From Streptosporangiaceae bacterium (GTDB lineage Bacteria > Actinomycetota > Actinomycetes > Streptosporangiales > Streptosporangiaceae): a DNA stretch of 7,315 bases. A program made the translations under genes and the position numbers. The notes beneath the pieces were generated by a model. The model saw only the letters and a list, made by a program, of their open reading frames with translations. It did no database searches and had not been told where the DNA came from. Positions within the stretch are counted from its first letter, which is position 1, and the number at the start of each line of letters is the position of its first letter. This document shows positions 5,433 to 7,315 of the stretch, piece by piece. The stretch spans positions 1 through 7,315 of the forward strand of contig JASHYW010000435.1 of the NCBI GenBank assembly GCA_030042885.1, given 5' to 3'.

Positions 5433-6332
5433 GTGCAACAATCGCACGTGCCCGAAACTGACCTCCGTGTCGACCCGCTGACCGGCGCCCACGTAGTTGT
5501 CACTCCCTGGCGACAGCACCGGCCTAACCGGCCAGATGGTTTGTGCCCGTTCTGCCCGGGCGGGCTGGAGGCACCCGAGCCATATGACGTCCTCCACATT
5601 CCGAATCGGTGGCCCGGCCTGGCCAACGGGTGCCACGAAGTGGTCCTGCATGGCCCGGAGCACGATTCTTCCTTCCCGATTCTGGGCGAATGCAGGTCGG
5701 CCCGGGTCGTCGAGCTATGGTCCGCGCGCACCGCGGCACTCGGATCACGCGAGGACGTCTCTTATGTGTTTGTGTTCGAGAATCGCGGACGGCAGATCGG
5801 CACCACCATCGACCATCCGCACAGCCAGATCATGGCCTTTGCCGAGATCCCTCCCATCCCGAAATCCGAGCTCTCGAAGGGTTATTGCGACCTGTGCAGA
5901 GAATCCGACGACGGGCTGGTGGTCACCCGTCACTCGGGCTGGCGGACCAGCGTGCCGTGGGCGCCCTCGTGGCCGTACGAGATGCTGCTGTACCCGCACA
6001 GCCACGTCGCCGATCTGCCCGCGGCGGGCCCGCGGCTGCGCGCGGGCTTGGGCGCGATTTTGGTGGACACCCTGGCCCGCTTGGAAGGCCTCTTCGGGCG
6101 CGGTGCTCCCTACATGCTGTGGATACATCAGCGGCCGGCCGTCGGGGACGACTGGCCCGCCGCGCACCTCCACGTGCACCTGGCCCCCGTGCTGCGCGCG
6201 CCCGGGGTAAGCCGGCACCTGGCCGCCGCGGAGCTGGGCGCGGGCGTCTTCTTCGACCCGGTGGATCCGTATGAGGCCGCCACACAACTGAGATCGGCGT
6301 TGGACAGCGTCGGCATCACGTCCGGCGCGTGA
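5433..6332 (+). CDS. galT: Galactose-1-phosphate uridylyltransferase (GalT)
   Basis: Catalyses UMP exchange between UDP-glucose and galactose 1-phosphate in the Leloir pathway, in the cytoplasm. The 299-residue protein is shorter than the E. coli enzyme (about 348) but normal for compact actinobacterial forms. The zinc pair C38-P-F-C41 is present, then NRWPGL (58-63). H77 in GPEHDSSFP matches the third zinc ligand. ENRGRQIG (116-123) leads into H128-P-H130-S-Q132, where H130 is the expected nucleophile that carries UMP. A second C-x-x-C (C152, C155) and the C-terminal H-L-H-V-H at 245-249, followed by APVLR, complete the fold of two HIT-like halves. The start is GTG 5433, seven bases after AGGA; a GTG at 5448 is an alternative. 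No galK or galE lies next to it here. A related nucleotidyl transferase with another sugar phosphate is possible, but the motifs favour GalT. Confidence 0.93.
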   Translation: MQQSHVPETDLRVDPLTGAHVVVTPWRQHRPNRPDGLCPFCPGGLEAPEPYDVLHIPNRWPGLANGCHEVVLHGPEHDSSFPILGECRSARVVELWSARTAALGSREDVSYVFVFENRGRQIGTTIDHPHSQIMAFAEIPPIPKSELSKGYCDLCRESDDGLVVTRHSGWRTSVPWAPSWPYEMLLYPHSHVADLPAAGPRLRAGLGAILVDTLARLEGLFGRGAPYMLWIHQRPAVGDDWPAAHLHVHLAPVLRAPGVSRHLAAAELGAGVFFDPVDPYEAATQLRSALDSVGITSGA

Positions 6333-6343
6333 CCGGGGCGCCG
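6323..6343 (+). terminator. Short hairpin at the end of galT
   Basis: CGGCGC (6323-6328) pairs with GCGCCG (6338-6343) across a 10-base loop that contains the galT stop codon. The stem is only 6 bp with no T tract, so this is a weak terminator candidate. Confidence 0.25.
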
Positions 6344-6443
6344 AGCGTGCGGAAATGCCCCTGGCCGCGGCGAGCACATCCGGGACGAACTGCGGCGCGT
6401 CGACCGGCCCCTGCCACCAGGTTTCAGTCCCTAGCACCACTGC

Positions 6444-6479
6444 CCGTTCGGGATAATTTAAATTCTTTTTCCTGAACGG
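6444..6479. promoter_or_regulatory. Inverted repeat with AT-rich core, possible operator/promoter
   Basis: CCGTTCGGGA (6444-6453) and TCCTGAACGG (6470-6479) are inverted copies with one mismatch in ten, separated by 16 bases. The spacer includes the palindrome AATTTAAATT, the only strongly AT-rich patch in the window. It sits directly in front of the broken cupin-type gene, the position expected for that regulator's own operator or promoter. Confidence 0.4.
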
Positions 6480-6482
6480 ACC

Positions 6483-6820
6483 GTGGTGCAGGCCCGCGAA
6501 ATCCGAGGCTGGCAAAGGCTCACCACCAATGGCAGCGGGCTCTGGACGCTAGCCGCAGCGGGCGCATGCGCCTCCACCATGCGGTCAGGACGGCGTGAAC
6601 GGACGCGGTCATCGGCGCGGGGCGGGCGCTGGCCGGCACCAGCGAGGAGCCGGCCGAGCTGGGGCCGGGGGACTGTATTGCCTATGCTGGCGGCATTCCG
6701 CACATCTGCGATGCCCTCGAGCCGGGATCCACAGAGGTCATGGCCCTCGAGCGCGTGCAGGAAGGGGTCCAGAATGCCGCACCGGTTCCCGGCCCTGACC
6801 GCTGCCCCCGCGCGGGGTGA
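6483..6820 (+). pseudogene. Remnant of a cupin-domain regulator (probable XRE-cupin C-terminal half)
   Basis: Cupin-like protein sequence is split over two frames. GTG 6483 to about 6566 reads through REIRGWQRLTTNGSGLWTL. The match then continues one frame over from 6566 (MRLHHAVRTA), hits TGA at 6596-6598, and resumes in that same frame as GRALAGTSEEPAELGPGD, then CIAYAGGIPHICDALEPG, to a TGA at 6818-6820. ELGPGD followed by a P-H pair about 11 residues later is the hallmark second cupin motif seen at the C terminus of XRE-cupin regulators. The frame change, the internal stop and the absence of an N-terminal helix-turn-helix or good start codon indicate a truncated, decayed gene. Its tail overlaps the amidohydrolase start, suggesting the two were once coupled. 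Sequencing errors could mimic the frameshift but would not restore the missing N-terminal half. Confidence 0.55.
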
Positions 6821-7315
6821 GGGACGGCTGTGGCTGGCCGGCGCCCGGCTGTTCGACGGCACCGGCGGCCCGGTTCGCGACGGCGCCGCGGTCCTGGTCG
6901 AGGACGGGGTGATCCGACGGGTTGGCAGCGCCTCCGAGCCGTGCCCCGAGGGCGCCCGGCAGCTAGACCTGCAGCAGCGCACGCTCATGCCGGGCCTGAT
7001 CGAGACTCATACGCACATCCTGCCCGGCACCCACACCCCGGCGACCCTGCGCGGCGCCGAGGCCATCCTGCCCGGGACCGCGGCGCACTTTCTGCAGGCC
7101 GAGCTGCGCCAGTTCCTGCGCATGGGCATCACCACGGTGCGGTTCACCGGCGCCCAGGGCGAGTGGCTCCAGGAAGCCCGCCAGGCCATGCGCTACGGCG
7201 CATTCCGGGGGCCCCGCCTGCTGACTTGCGGCAAGATCATCTCGGCCACGGCACCTGGCGGCCGGTTCTACGGGACCATGTACCGCGAGGCAGATGGGCC
7301 CGACGACATGCGGCG
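6774..7315 (+). CDS. Amidohydrolase, imidazolonepropionase-like (5' part)
   Basis: A metal-dependent hydrolase of the amidohydrolase superfamily, cut off by the window end after 180 residues of a usual 400 or more. The N-terminal beta-sandwich reads LWLAGARLFDGTGGPVRDGAAV (19-40) and VEDGVIRRVG (42-51). The metal-binding H-x-H lies at 79-81 in MPGLIETHTH, entering the TIM barrel, with Glu77 where Asp is usual. FLRMGITTVRF (114-124) and GPRLLTCGKIIS (146-157) match the next barrel strands of the cyclic-imidase / prolidase-like group. The start is ATG 6774, six bases after AAGGGG (6762-6767). The start lies inside the tail of the broken cupin gene, so translation was probably coupled to it. The substrate cannot be told from this part; later metal ligands are outside the window. 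Confidence 0.85.
   Translation, partial: MPHRFPALTAAPARGEGRLWLAGARLFDGTGGPVRDGAAVLVEDGVIRRVGSASEPCPEGARQLDLQQRTLMPGLIETHTHILPGTHTPATLRGAEAILPGTAAHFLQAELRQFLRMGITTVRFTGAQGEWLQEARQAMRYGAFRGPRLLTCGKIISATAPGGRFYGTMYREADGPDDMR

Noticed and set aside
1..7315. tRNA, rRNA, CRISPR array, insertion sequence or attachment site
   Set aside because: No clover-leaf-like segment, spaced repeat array, transposase motif or flanking terminal repeat was found by eye on either strand.

Overview
The window is high-GC DNA with GC-rich third codon positions and frequent GTG starts. The protein families fit too: an XRE-NB-ARC-TPR regulator, a Gfo/Idh/MocA dehydrogenase, a compact GalT and a metal-dependent amidohydrolase. 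Together these point to an actinomycete of the Streptomyces or Streptosporangiales type. This rests on composition and gene types only; no search was run. Gene density is modest, with long spacers and at least one broken gene, so it looks like accessory chromosome rather than a conserved core operon.

Layout, left to right. The 3' end of an unrecognised gene (1-153, +) ends in three 11-residue tandem repeats. A 440-bp spacer follows, with hairpins at both ends. A minus-strand Gfo/Idh/MocA oxidoreductase (593-1552) carries the D-x-G-I-N-A-L-S signature that I associate with L-arabinose/D-galactose 1-dehydrogenases. Next is a spacer holding a perfect 11-bp hairpin (1787-1820). It lies just past a tiny minus-strand gene for a 57-residue, two-helix membrane protein (1869-2042) with a strong ribosome binding site.

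Divergent from that small gene is the largest gene, an 833-residue XRE helix-turn-helix / NB-ARC (STAND) / TPR protein (2370-4871, +). Its Walker A, Walker B, GLPL-like and MHD motifs are all present, and it ends in seven TPR-type repeats. Downstream on the same strand are a single-pass membrane protein (5039-5353) and a short galactose-1-phosphate uridylyltransferase (5433-6332). The galT ribosome binding site lies in one arm of a perfect 9-bp inverted repeat.

The right end holds an inverted repeat with an AT-rich core, a broken cupin-type gene (probably the C-terminal half of an XRE-cupin regulator), and the 5' part of an imidazolonepropionase-like amidohydrolase that runs off the window at 7315.

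Functionally, the sugar 1-dehydrogenase and GalT may both act on galactose-type sugars, but they are 4 kb apart on opposite strands and are not an operon. The most interesting unit is the STAND regulator with a divergent two-helix mini-protein on one side and a single-pass membrane protein on the other. Both small proteins could be membrane partners or effectors of the NTPase switch. That is inference, and nothing in the sequence proves it.
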